A program made the position numbers and the translations under genes. From Paraburkholderia sediminicola (GTDB taxonomy: Bacteria > Pseudomonadota > Gammaproteobacteria > Burkholderiales > Burkholderiaceae), in contig NZ_CADIKC010000006.1 of assembly GCF_902859805.1 (NCBI RefSeq), positions 372,001-436,000 on the forward strand: a stretch of DNA of 64,000 nt, in the 5' to 3' direction. The notes under the pieces are model-generated. The model did not search any database and was not told the origin of the DNA. It was given only the letters and a program-made list of their open reading frames with translations. Shown here piece by piece: positions 8,358-16,104 of the stretch (position 1 is its first letter; every line of letters begins with the position of its first letter).

Positions 8358-9806
8358 TCACTGCGGACGCCGGCGCAAGGAGCGCGCCGGCGCTTTACTC
8401 AATGCGCGGTCCCCCGGCGAACCCGGCACCGGTAAGCGCACGGTGAAGGTGGTGTGCGAACCGCGCATCGACATGCATTCGATCGTGCCGCCCAGAAGCT
8501 CCGCAGCGCGGCGGCAGAACGCGAGCCCCATGCCCGCGCCGCTTCCGTGGCGCTTGGTCGAGAAGAAGGCGTCGAAGATATGCGGCAACACGTCGGGCGC
8601 GATGCCCGGCCCCGTATCGCGGAATCGCAATACGCAGAAGCCGTTTTCCTGAACCGCGCTGATGGCGATCTCGCCCTCGCCGCTCACGTGAATCGCGTGC
8701 AACGCGTTTTTCAAAAGGTTGAACAGCACAAAAACCGCCAGCGTGTCCGAACCCGAAAAGCATAACGCCGGGTCGATCGGCGCCACGGTGACGCGTACGC
8801 GTTCGTCGCTACGGAACGGATAACGCTCCAGCGCCGACGTCACACATTGCTGCATGGAGTGAGGACTGAAGCGAGTACGGTCCAGACGATCCAGGGTGAA
8901 CGATGCGAGCGCCATCTCGACCATCGCGCTGGTGCCCGACACCTCCCTTCTGATCGCCGTGGCGAGATGGCTGATGCGCTCGGACTGCCCGGAATGCCCT
9001 TCCTGATCGTCGTACAGCCCATGCGTGACCGCCAGCTTGTAACCTTTGAACACGTGCGCCCATACGCTGGCGATTTCGTCGGCGTGCATGGCGATCGTCG
9101 CGAGCGGCGTCGCGATTTCGTGCGCGATTGTCGCTGCGATCGCGTAGGGGTGAATCAGGTGATAGCGAACGATCGTGATCGCGAGAAGGCCCAGGCTCAG
9201 CGCAATAAACAGCACACCCGGCGGATAGAACGGGTAACCGTAGTTGACCGCATAGTCGACTGCCGCGAACGAGTATAGGCAGAGGCTTGCGAAGCAGAGA
9301 TCGAGACGCCTGCGCGCTTCACTGCCGGCCTGCTTGCGGGCGGCGAGCAGAAGCTGTCCGCTGCGCCCGGCAAGCAACACGGTTTGCAAGACGTGCAAAG
9401 GGTGCAATGTGCCGGCGCTCGGATAGTAGCCAAAGAAAAAGTGCCGGTAGCCGGAGACGACTTCGTTGCCGGGCAGCAGCACGGCGAGGACAACACACAT
9501 GCCGTAAGACGCGAGCAAGATGGGCTGCTCGCGGCGCCGCGCCGCCACCTCCGTGACGAAGTGATAGAACGTAGTGGGCAGAAAGAGAATGAAGAGATAA
9601 CCGACACGGACCAGCACGCTCGCAATGTGCGGATCTTCCGTCTGGAACAGCAAGGTCCATGTGCCCTGCCAGGCAAATGTCGCCGCACACATCAACAGGA
9701 ACGGCGCGGACAGGCGCGTCACGCCCTGTGTGATGAGTACATAGAGGCCGAACACCACGAACAGCGCAGAAACAAAGGCGGTCGGAATGGCGTACATGTG
9801 GCTCAA
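8358..9806 (-). CDS. 7TM sensor histidine kinase, LqsS/CqsS-like
   Basis: A 482-residue sensor kinase. Residues 1-215 hold about six or seven hydrophobic segments (AFVSALFVVFGLYVLI, RLSAPFLLMCAATF, LFILFLPTTFYHFV, LASYGMCVVLAVLL, GVLFIALSLGLLAITIV) with no separate periplasmic domain, as in receptors for hydrophobic signals. The H-box is IAHEIATPLAT with phospho-acceptor His229. The catalytic domain has the N-box FVLFNLLKNALHAIH, G1 FRDTGPGIAP and G2 GSGAGMGLAFC. The architecture and the partner gene resemble LqsS/JqsS kinases that sense alpha-hydroxyketones. No CqsA/LqsA-type synthase lies in this window, so the ligand is unknown. It follows the response regulator gene by 64 bp and is likely co-transcribed with it. 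Confidence 0.8.
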   Translation of the reverse strand: MSHMYAIPTAFVSALFVVFGLYVLITQGVTRLSAPFLLMCAATFAWQGTWTLLFQTEDPHIASVLVRVGYLFILFLPTTFYHFVTEVAARRREQPILLASYGMCVVLAVLLPGNEVVSGYRHFFFGYYPSAGTLHPLHVLQTVLLAGRSGQLLLAARKQAGSEARRRLDLCFASLCLYSFAAVDYAVNYGYPFYPPGVLFIALSLGLLAITIVRYHLIHPYAIAATIAHEIATPLATIAMHADEIASVWAHVFKGYKLAVTHGLYDDQEGHSGQSERISHLATAIRREVSGTSAMVEMALASFTLDRLDRTRFSPHSMQQCVTSALERYPFRSDERVRVTVAPIDPALCFSGSDTLAVFVLFNLLKNALHAIHVSGEGEIAISAVQENGFCVLRFRDTGPGIAPDVLPHIFDAFFSTKRHGSGAGMGLAFCRRAAELLGGTIECMSMRGSHTTFTVRLPVPGSPGDRALSKAPARSLRRRPQ

Positions 9807-9870
9807 TGGGGCGTAAAACGTTGGTCTATTCCGGCAGGTTCATAGCGGACTATGCGAAGGGGCCGATCCC

Positions 9871-10845
9871 TCATGAGTGGGTTTGCTGAATCCGGTCGCT
9901 GCGCCATTGCGAAAATGTCTGCGTGCTCAGACCCACGTCGGCCGAATCGATTCTGCTCCAGCAATAGAAAGCGTCGTCCCAACCCGGAATGGATTGCGGC
10001 GTGACCGTTCTGTAGTTCGTGCCGGGACGATAGGCCAGGTGCGGCCAGAAAACGGGCATCGACTCGCGTACCGCCATCCGCCTCAACAGATCCGCCGGCC
10101 CGCTCTCGTCCGCCACAATTTCCGCCTGGGCGATCCAGTCGTTCTCAGCCCAGGCGAGGAAAACGCTCGGCTTGCCCGCCCGGTCGAACATCAGGATGGC
10201 ATTCTGCTCCGGACGCCAGTAATACTCGACGATATTTTCGGCGGCGACCACCGTGTCGATGGCCTTCCTCGTTCGCGGATCGCAATAGGTCAGCCCGTTT
10301 TCGCCCAGACCCAACCAGCCTGCCTCCGAACAATGCCGGTTTCTGGCATCTTTCAGAAAATGAACCAGTCGGTTAGCCGAATCCGCGTCGGTCTTTCTCA
10401 GATACAGATCGACGATGCCGGCATTGAAAGCTTTTACCGCGACGGTCTCGTCCGCAACGCCGGTCAGGAGCACCTTCGCACAACGCAAATTGGATATGGA
10501 CGACAGGAACTCGACGCCGCTGAGTCCAGGCATGTCGTAATCGACCACAACCGCGGCCACCTCCGAAAATCGGGCATTCCGGGCCAGTACGTCCCGCTCG
10601 GCCGAGGTTTCGACGAACCGTTCCAGACCGACCTCGCTTAAACCGGCCGACGCCGGCGCAAACACCAGCGAATGCTCGCGAGCATGCTTGCGGATGAAAG
10701 TGAGTGCGGTTTGAGGCCGCGTGAAAAACAGATTGGTTGAAATATCCGGAAAGAATCGGCGCAATGCATCGAGGTAGCTGTCGCTGTCGTCCACGAAAAC
10801 GACGGATGCCGGATAGGAAACAGGGGGTCGAATAAAATTGTTCAT
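9871..10845 (-). CDS. Response regulator, LqsR/JqsR-like
   Basis: A 324-residue response regulator. The receiver domain is at residues 13-165 but has an insertion of about 45 residues before the phospho-acceptor: the acidic pair is VVFVDDSD (Asp19-Asp20) and the acceptor is Asp102 in VVVDYDMPGLSGVEF, followed by KVLLTGVADE and the conserved Lys in YLRKTDADS. A late acceptor with such an insertion is a feature of LqsR-type regulators. The C-terminal part (residues 170-324) has no recognisable HTH or enzyme motif and contains many Trp and Tyr (AWLAENDW-like segments), as in the output domain of unknown function of LqsR. It is first in a two-gene unit with the 7TM kinase. Output mechanism unknown. 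Confidence 0.72.
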   Translation of the reverse strand: MNNFIRPPVSYPASVVFVDDSDSYLDALRRFFPDISTNLFFTRPQTALTFIRKHAREHSLVFAPASAGLSEVGLERFVETSAERDVLARNARFSEVAAVVVDYDMPGLSGVEFLSSISNLRCAKVLLTGVADETVAVKAFNAGIVDLYLRKTDADSANRLVHFLKDARNRHCSEAGWLGLGENGLTYCDPRTRKAIDTVVAAENIVEYYWRPEQNAILMFDRAGKPSVFLAWAENDWIAQAEIVADESGPADLLRRMAVRESMPVFWPHLAYRPGTNYRTVTPQSIPGWDDAFYCWSRIDSADVGLSTQTFSQWRSDRIQQTHS

Positions 10846-11427
10846 GTTTATACGTGGAATATGCGGCGCGTTTCACACCGGCTTACACGCCGGCTTCTCT
10901 CACGCTGGCTCCCGGGCCGATTCCCGCTGAACCATATAGTACCGGGGTCTTTGCTTGAACAGTGCAAACTTGCGCGGCCTTTCCGTCAGAGTATGCGAAT
11001 GGAATAATTAATCTCAATCGCGTCGAGATGATTATTCTGCCGCAATTACGCCGGAACTGGCGCTGTCTGAGTCCGGAATTGGCCGCGATGCATCATCCGT
11101 TTCCTTCTCTGTTGCCGAGCGTCAATTGAGTGTCAACTTCGCGCAAAGACAACGAGCCGCGATCATTCCAGCAATCATCGTGCCGCTTGCCTGGCCACGG
11201 AGAAGTGTGGGCCACAGCACGTACGCGAGCAATTCGTTCCCCTGGAACCGCAACCGGCGCCAACCTTCCCTGCTACGCTTGCGTGCATTCCCTGTTTGCG
11301 GGTACGAGAGCGAGCCTGCGTAGCCCGTCACCCGGATCTCCCGCCTGGTTCACCGATTGTCGCGCTGCCGGCATGGTTGACTGCGCGCAGTTGGCGGATT
11401 CATCGAATTTCCGCGGAGAGCGAAGCG
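10846..11427. other. Long divergent intergenic region (about 580 bp)
   Basis: Spacer between the response regulator (minus strand) and the Sco-like gene (plus strand). I see no convincing coding potential. It is locally AT-rich around 10995-11040, where a long inverted repeat lies, and should hold the promoters of both units. Confidence 0.5.
11002..11037. promoter_or_regulatory. Inverted repeat, candidate operator of the two-component system
   Basis: GAATAATTAATCTC (11002-11015) and GAGATGATTATTC (11025-11037) form imperfect arms of 13-14 bp around a 9-bp spacer. No T tract follows, so a terminator is unlikely. It is 157 bp upstream of the response regulator start. A DNA-binding site is inferred. 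Confidence 0.5.
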
Positions 11428-12072
11428 GTGTTCCATCAAAAGGTTCGTAAGCGACCGGAATCGGCCGAGCCCGCGTCGATTCGGAAATTGACCCGACGTG
11501 CGTTGCTGTGTGACGCGGCCTTGGCCACGATGGCCATGGTGTCGCTCCCTGCCTGCGCGCAGCACGGAACGATAGGGCTCGTCAGCCCTCCGGTTCGTCT
11601 CGACGATGCCTGGTTGGTCGACCAGACCGGCAGGAAGCAACTGCTGAGCGACTTGCTGCTTCAACGCATTACCGCAGTACAGACGATCTACACCGGGTGC
11701 AGTTCGGTATGTCCTCTGCAGGGCGCGTTGTTTAGCGGCGTTCAGGATCGCATGCCTCACCTCCAGGGTCGTTATCCGGTTCAATTGCTATCGATCGGAA
11801 TCGATCCGCTCTCCGACTCGCCTTCCGCTTTGCATGAGTGGCTCGCGCGCTTTCAGGCCGGTCCAGGGTGGAATGCGGCCACGCCGACATTGCACGACGT
11901 CGACCGGATGCGCACGGCGCTCTCGGGTAGCGCGCTGCCGCTCGGCAACCTCGCCGATCACTCAACCCAGATCTATTGCTTCGATGCGAGCGCCCGATTG
12001 CGCTGGCGCAGTGCCGACCTTCCGCGCGTAGACGAAGTCTGCGATGTGCTCAGCGCGCTGGGGCGTACCTAG
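11428..12072 (+). CDS. SCO1/SenC-type copper chaperone, probable lipoprotein
   Basis: A 214-residue thioredoxin-fold protein. A GTG at 11428 with GGAGAG at 11414-11419 is the best start. The N-terminus has a basic region with TRRALLCD, a hydrophobic stretch and SLPAC, a plausible lipobox, giving an exported membrane-anchored protein. The copper-binding CX3C motif is present in TGCSSVCPLQGALF, and the conserved distal His lies in GNLADHSTQIYCFD. The family delivers Cu to cuproenzymes such as cytochrome oxidase CuA. Here the next gene, 25 bp downstream, encodes a galactose-oxidase-type copper enzyme, so delivery to that enzyme is the likely role (inference from context). Confidence 0.85.
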   Translation: MFHQKVRKRPESAEPASIRKLTRRALLCDAALATMAMVSLPACAQHGTIGLVSPPVRLDDAWLVDQTGRKQLLSDLLLQRITAVQTIYTGCSSVCPLQGALFSGVQDRMPHLQGRYPVQLLSIGIDPLSDSPSALHEWLARFQAGPGWNAATPTLHDVDRMRTALSGSALPLGNLADHSTQIYCFDASARLRWRSADLPRVDEVCDVLSALGRT

Positions 12073-12097
12073 TTCGACCTCAACTGGAAGCAAGGCC

Positions 12098-14056
12098 ATG
12101 ACACGCGTTCGTTCCGTCAGGATCTCATCCGCATTGCTCGACAGGTACGTGAAAGTCCTGCTGCTCATTGCACTTACGACAAGCTTTGGCGCATTTTCCG
12201 GACGCGCCGAAGCGCAAACGGCGGCCACGATCACCCTGGGCGGCACGAGTTTGTGTGCGGACGTCAATGCGGAATCGAAAACACCTGGCGCCGCGGTGAT
12301 TTCCTGGGCTTGCAACGGCGGCAACAATCAGAGCTGGGTGCCGACACCCGCCGGCACCCAATATAAATTCGTCAATCAGAACAGCAAGCTATGCATGGAC
12401 GTGGCGGGAATCAGCCTGGATCCCGGCGCGGCCGTCGATCAATGGACCTGCAACGGCCAGGCAAACCAAAGCTTCACGCTGACGCCGCAAAATAATGGTT
12501 TCGCGATCATCGCGGCGCACAGCGGCCTGTGTCTGGCCTCGGCGAGCCTGACCGCACAGGGTCCGCAGATCACGCAGCAGGCCTGTAACGGGACCGCGCT
12601 GCAAACCTGGCAGATCAGCGGCATGAGTGTGAAGACGCTGCCGTCGAAGTGGACCGCGCCGTACAACCTGACGCTCGTCCCGGCGGCGGCAGCCAATCTT
12701 CCCGACGGGACCGTCGTGGTGTGGTCGGCTGACAGCCAGCTGGATTTCACGTCGGGCGAGGTCACGCCGGGCAACACGTATACGGCGATCTTCAATCCGG
12801 CGACGGGCACGAGCAAACAGGTGCTGGTCACCAATACCGGACACGACATGTTCTGCCCTGGCATTGTCAATCTCCCGGACGGCCGCATTTTTGTGACCGG
12901 CGGCTCGAGCAGCGACAAGACGAGTTTCTACACGCCTTCAACCCACGCCTGGTCTTCCGGCGACCTGATGAATATTCCGCGCGGCTACCAGGGCAGCGTC
13001 ACGTTAAGCAATGGCAACGTGTTCCTGGTGGGCGGCTCATGGAACGGCGGCCTGGGCGGCAAGACCGGCGAAACCTGGACATCGGGTTCGGGTTGGAAAG
13101 TCAATAGCGCGATCCTCGCCGACTACATCCTCACGAACGACGCAGCAGGCATTTTCCGCCAGGATAATCACGCGTGGTTGTTCGCGGTCTCCAACGGCCG
13201 GGTCTTTCACGCAGGTCCCAGCAAGGCCATGCACTGGTTCGATACGGCGGGCGCCGGCAACGTGTCCCCGGCCGGGAATCGGGGCAGCGACAACGATGCG
13301 ATGAACGGCAACGCCGTCATGTACGACATCGGCAAAATTCTCGCCGTGGGCGGCGCGCCAAGCTACGAGCAATCCAATGCCACATCGGATGCCACGCTCA
13401 TCGATATCAGTAGCGGCACGGCCGTCGCTACGACGCTCCATTCGATGAACTACCAGCGCGCATTCAACAACAGCGTCGTGCTGCCGAACGGCCAGGTCGT
13501 GGTGGTGGGCGGTCAGGCGTTTGCCCAACCCTTCTCGGACGATACCGCGGTGCTGGCGCCGGAGTTGTGGGACCCGACGACGAAGACCTTCTCGCTGCTC
13601 GCGCCTCAGGCTGTGCCGCGCACCTATCACAGCATTGCGCTGCTGCTGCCGGACGGGCGTGTGCTAAGCGGCGGCGGCGGCGTGTGCGGCAGCTGTTCGA
13701 CCAATCACACCAACATCGAAATACTCACGCCGCCGTATCTGCTCAATGCGGATGGGTCAGCGGCAACACGGCCGACTATCAGTTCGGCGCCGACAGTGGC
13801 GCAACTCGGAACGTCGATTGCCGTGGCCGCTACCAGTGGGATGAAGGCGTTCGCGCTGATGCGGCTGTCGTCGGTGACGCATTCGGTCAACAATGAGCAG
13901 CGGCGCGTGCCGGTGAGTTTCACGGTGGGCACGGCCGGCGAATACCTGGTGAGCATTCCGTCCGATCCGGGTGTGGTGGTGCCGGGTTACTACATGCTGT
14001 TCGCCCTCAACGCGAAGGGCGTGCCGAGTGTCTCACGCACGCTGCTGATCCAGTGA
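12098..14056 (+). CDS. Galactose oxidase-like copper radical oxidase with N-terminal ricin-type domain
   Basis: A 652-residue secreted protein. Start ATG 12098 (GGAAG at 12086); signal peptide ending near GRAEAQ. Residues 45-170 form a ricin B-type beta-trefoil with three Q-x-W/F repeats (NQSWVPT, NQSFTLT, LQTWQIS). A kelch-propeller oxidase follows with the complete galactose oxidase site: Cys253 in HDMFCPG and Tyr297 in PRGYQGS (thioether pair, 44 apart as C228/Y272 in Fusarium galactose oxidase), stacking Trp315 in GGSWNGG, Tyr510-His511 in RTYHSIALLLPDG and His595 in SVTHSVNNEQRR. The C-terminal all-beta domain is of the DUF1929 type. It should oxidise a primary alcohol or aldehyde with O2, making H2O2. 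The ricin domain replaces the fungal CBM32. The Sco gene upstream and cytochrome c downstream are likely partners. Confidence 0.93.
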   Translation: MTRVRSVRISSALLDRYVKVLLLIALTTSFGAFSGRAEAQTAATITLGGTSLCADVNAESKTPGAAVISWACNGGNNQSWVPTPAGTQYKFVNQNSKLCMDVAGISLDPGAAVDQWTCNGQANQSFTLTPQNNGFAIIAAHSGLCLASASLTAQGPQITQQACNGTALQTWQISGMSVKTLPSKWTAPYNLTLVPAAAANLPDGTVVVWSADSQLDFTSGEVTPGNTYTAIFNPATGTSKQVLVTNTGHDMFCPGIVNLPDGRIFVTGGSSSDKTSFYTPSTHAWSSGDLMNIPRGYQGSVTLSNGNVFLVGGSWNGGLGGKTGETWTSGSGWKVNSAILADYILTNDAAGIFRQDNHAWLFAVSNGRVFHAGPSKAMHWFDTAGAGNVSPAGNRGSDNDAMNGNAVMYDIGKILAVGGAPSYEQSNATSDATLIDISSGTAVATTLHSMNYQRAFNNSVVLPNGQVVVVGGQAFAQPFSDDTAVLAPELWDPTTKTFSLLAPQAVPRTYHSIALLLPDGRVLSGGGGVCGSCSTNHTNIEILTPPYLLNADGSAATRPTISSAPTVAQLGTSIAVAATSGMKAFALMRLSSVTHSVNNEQRRVPVSFTVGTAGEYLVSIPSDPGVVVPGYYMLFALNAKGVPSVSRTLLIQ

Positions 14057-14493
14057 TGGCATTACGGCGCCGGCACCAGACGATACGCTCCGCGATCGGC
14101 CTCGCGCTTTTCGCCCTGGCGTGTCTGGCCAACGCCGGGCAGCCGTGTGAATCCGCTGATCTGGGCTGCGCGATCTTCAATGGGCAGCATGCGATCCCAG
14201 CCCATCTGCGCGACGACGATCGTGCGTTACCGGACTGGACAACCCGGTGCATCAACTGTCACACCGGCAAGCAACCGGTGGAGTCTTTCGCCCCGCTCCT
14301 GACGCCCAGCTATCTGCTGGATGCGATCAGCCGCCGAGGGGGGCCGCCTAGTCGCTATAACCCCGACACCTTCTGCCGCGTGCTCAAGGACGGCGTCGAT
14401 CCGGCCAGCGTCATGCTGCGCAAGTCCATGCCCAACTATCAGATTTCCGATACCGAGTGCGCTGCGCTTTGGCGTTACATCACGAGCGGCTAG
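14056..14493 (+). CDS. Periplasmic cytochrome c
   Basis: A 145-residue monohaem c-type cytochrome. The ATG at 14056 overlaps the stop of the oxidase (TGATG); GTG at 14053 is also possible. A signal peptide (IGLALFALACLANAGQ) precedes the haem motif CINCH in TTRCINCHTGKQ, and the distal Met is probably in RKSMPNYQISDTEC. Two further Cys pairs (QPCESADLGC) suggest a disulfide near the N-terminus. Translational coupling to the copper radical oxidase suggests it takes electrons from that enzyme or its product, so the oxidase might act as a dehydrogenase in vivo; this is inference. Confidence 0.88.
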   Translation: MALRRRHQTIRSAIGLALFALACLANAGQPCESADLGCAIFNGQHAIPAHLRDDDRALPDWTTRCINCHTGKQPVESFAPLLTPSYLLDAISRRGGPPSRYNPDTFCRVLKDGVDPASVMLRKSMPNYQISDTECAALWRYITSG

Positions 14494-14521
14494 TTGCGTA
14501 GCGACAGCCGCAACCTAGCCG
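14487..14521. terminator. Bidirectional terminator between convergent genes
   Basis: CGGCTAGTTGCG (14487-14498) pairs with CGCAACCTAGCCG (14509-14521), 12 bp with one bulged C. It overlaps both stop codons of the convergent cytochrome c and CGNR genes. No strong T tract. Confidence 0.5.
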
Positions 14522-15147
14522 TTCTCCAACTCCTTGAGACGCTTGCGGTGCGCCGCGACCTTCGCGCGGTTGCCGCAGATCGCCATGCTGCACCAGCGCC
14601 TGGCGTGGCCACGGGTGTGGTCCGCAAACAGCAACGTGCATTTGGGGCCTTCGCATGCTTTCACGTACGTGAAGTCCTCTTCGCATACCAGCTTCGCCAT
14701 TGCCTCGGCGATGGGCATCAGTAGCGACTCCGCCGACTGCCAGCGCCGCTTCGCCCGAAGTTCAAAGCTTGCCGCGCCGCCCGACGTGTTCGGCACGATT
14801 TCGCCATGCTGCTGGTCCTGTTCGAGCAGTTGATTCAGCGGTTCGAGCTCGCGTAAATCTTTGGCGGCAAGCGGCCGCCCTTTCCTCTTTCGCACAAATC
14901 CCCTGAACCACTCGCGCAATTCGCGCGCGCGTGCCGCAACGCCGTCGAGTTCGGCCGGCGTCGAGCGGGTCCGTATTTCCGCGAGCGCCGCGGGCGGCAC
15001 GAACCCAGTCTGCTCCAGCCAGGCGAGCAGACCTTCTCCATCGCTGATCCAGTCGACCGGATCATCCACCGGCGTCGCGACCGAGTTCAGGAAATCCAGA
15101 CCCGGCGCATCGGCTACCAGGATCGCGGGCATCTGACGGTAGTCCAT
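14515..15147 (-). CDS. CGNR zinc-finger (ABATE domain) regulator
   Basis: A 210-residue protein with an N-terminal ABATE-type region (LDFLNSVATPVDDPVDWI) and a C-terminal CGNR zinc finger: Cys residues in KACEGPKCTLLFAD and RRWCSMAICGNRAKVAAHR give the two Cys pairs and the diagnostic CGNR. The domain is thought to bind DNA in a family of probable stress or metabolic regulators. It is divergent from an alpha/beta hydrolase gene, and the 178-bp spacer contains a tandem 42-bp operator-like repeat, so it probably regulates the hydrolase operon and itself. Confidence 0.88.
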   Translation of the reverse strand: MDYRQMPAILVADAPGLDFLNSVATPVDDPVDWISDGEGLLAWLEQTGFVPPAALAEIRTRSTPAELDGVAARARELREWFRGFVRKRKGRPLAAKDLRELEPLNQLLEQDQQHGEIVPNTSGGAASFELRAKRRWQSAESLLMPIAEAMAKLVCEEDFTYVKACEGPKCTLLFADHTRGHARRWCSMAICGNRAKVAAHRKRLKELENG

Positions 15148-15183
15148 TTCTCATGACGAATATGAAGTGACGATGACTACATC

Positions 15184-15256
15184 GTAACCACTAAAAATGC
15201 ACTTGACAAGTTACATGTCTCGTTTGTAACCTTTAAAAACACGTTAAACAGGTTAC
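15184..15256. promoter_or_regulatory. Tandem GTAACC...GTTAC elements with a candidate promoter
   Basis: Two copies of a 31-bp element bounded by GTAACC and GTTAC begin at 15184 and 15226, exactly 42 bp apart (four helical turns), with about 22 of 31 bases identical. A TTGACA at 15203-15208 with TGTAAC at 15225-15230 (16-bp spacing) could be the plus-strand promoter; its -10 overlaps the second element. The pattern suits two regulator dimers on one DNA face. The CGNR protein is the obvious candidate ligand, by position. Confidence 0.6.
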
Positions 15257-15325
15257 TCAACGCACAGCATCGACACGATGGCCGTGCATCACAAGCAGCA
15301 CCCCCTTCCTTCAAAGGAGCGAGAA

Positions 15326-16021
15326 ATGTCTATTGGCAATGTGAGCGCGGTGCTTGTGCACGGCGCGTGGGCAGATGGATCAAGCTGGAGCAAGGTGGTC
15401 GAACGCCTGAAGGCGCACGGCATCAACGCTGTTGCGGCGCCGTTGCCGCTGACCTCCTTGCACGACGACGTGGCCGCCCTCAACAGAACGCTGGAGCGCA
15501 TTGAAGGTCCGGTTGTTCTTGCCGGGCATGCGTACGCCGGCGCAGTAATCGGCTCGACGCGAGCCGACAGCGTCAAGGCGCTGGTCTATGTCGCCGCGCT
15601 TGCGCCTGCCGAAGGGGAAACAGTGGGCGATGTGTTCTACCGCGGCGAAGCGCATCCGCTGGCGCCCAAACTGTCACCGGATCAGCATGGCCTGATCTGG
15701 CTGCCCGAAGAGGCATTCGCAGCGGCGTTCGCACAGAACGCCACGGCGCAGGAATTGACGGTGCTCGGTGCGGTTCAACGTCCCATTTCAGTGTCGTGCA
15801 TTGGCGAGCCGGTCGAGCGCCCACTCTGGACGGACCGGCCGAGCTGGTTCCTGAGCGCGGAGCAGGACCGCATGATCAGTCCCGACACGCAACATTTCAT
15901 GGCACAGCGCATGAACGCCCGCGTGCATTCACACCAGGTCGATCACACGCCCATCGTCACAGCCCCTGACGTCGTCACCGATGTGATCGTCGAAGCGGTT
16001 CAAGCCGTCTCGACCCGCTAG
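15326..16021 (+). CDS. Alpha/beta-hydrolase fold protein lacking the nucleophilic Ser
   Basis: A 231-residue protein, start ATG 15326 with AAGGAG at 15314-15319. The oxyanion segment LVHGAWADGSSWSKV and the overall layout match the small esterase family often annotated as alpha/beta fold hydrolase. At the nucleophile elbow it reads VVLAGHAYAGAVI where GHSYGG is expected, so the Ser is Ala. The acid (SAEQDRMISP) and the His (VDHTPIVTAPD) remain. It may be a non-hydrolytic member or use another mechanism. First gene of a probable operon with a second hydrolase and an SDR. Confidence 0.82.
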   Translation: MSIGNVSAVLVHGAWADGSSWSKVVERLKAHGINAVAAPLPLTSLHDDVAALNRTLERIEGPVVLAGHAYAGAVIGSTRADSVKALVYVAALAPAEGETVGDVFYRGEAHPLAPKLSPDQHGLIWLPEEAFAAAFAQNATAQELTVLGAVQRPISVSCIGEPVERPLWTDRPSWFLSAEQDRMISPDTQHFMAQRMNARVHSHQVDHTPIVTAPDVVTDVIVEAVQAVSTR

Positions 16022-16104
16022 GGATTATTCAAACCCGTCATGCCGACAGGCGCTCGTCTCGCCTGCCATTTCGAACGCACGTCTACCCAACCGGGAGTCA
16101 ACTC

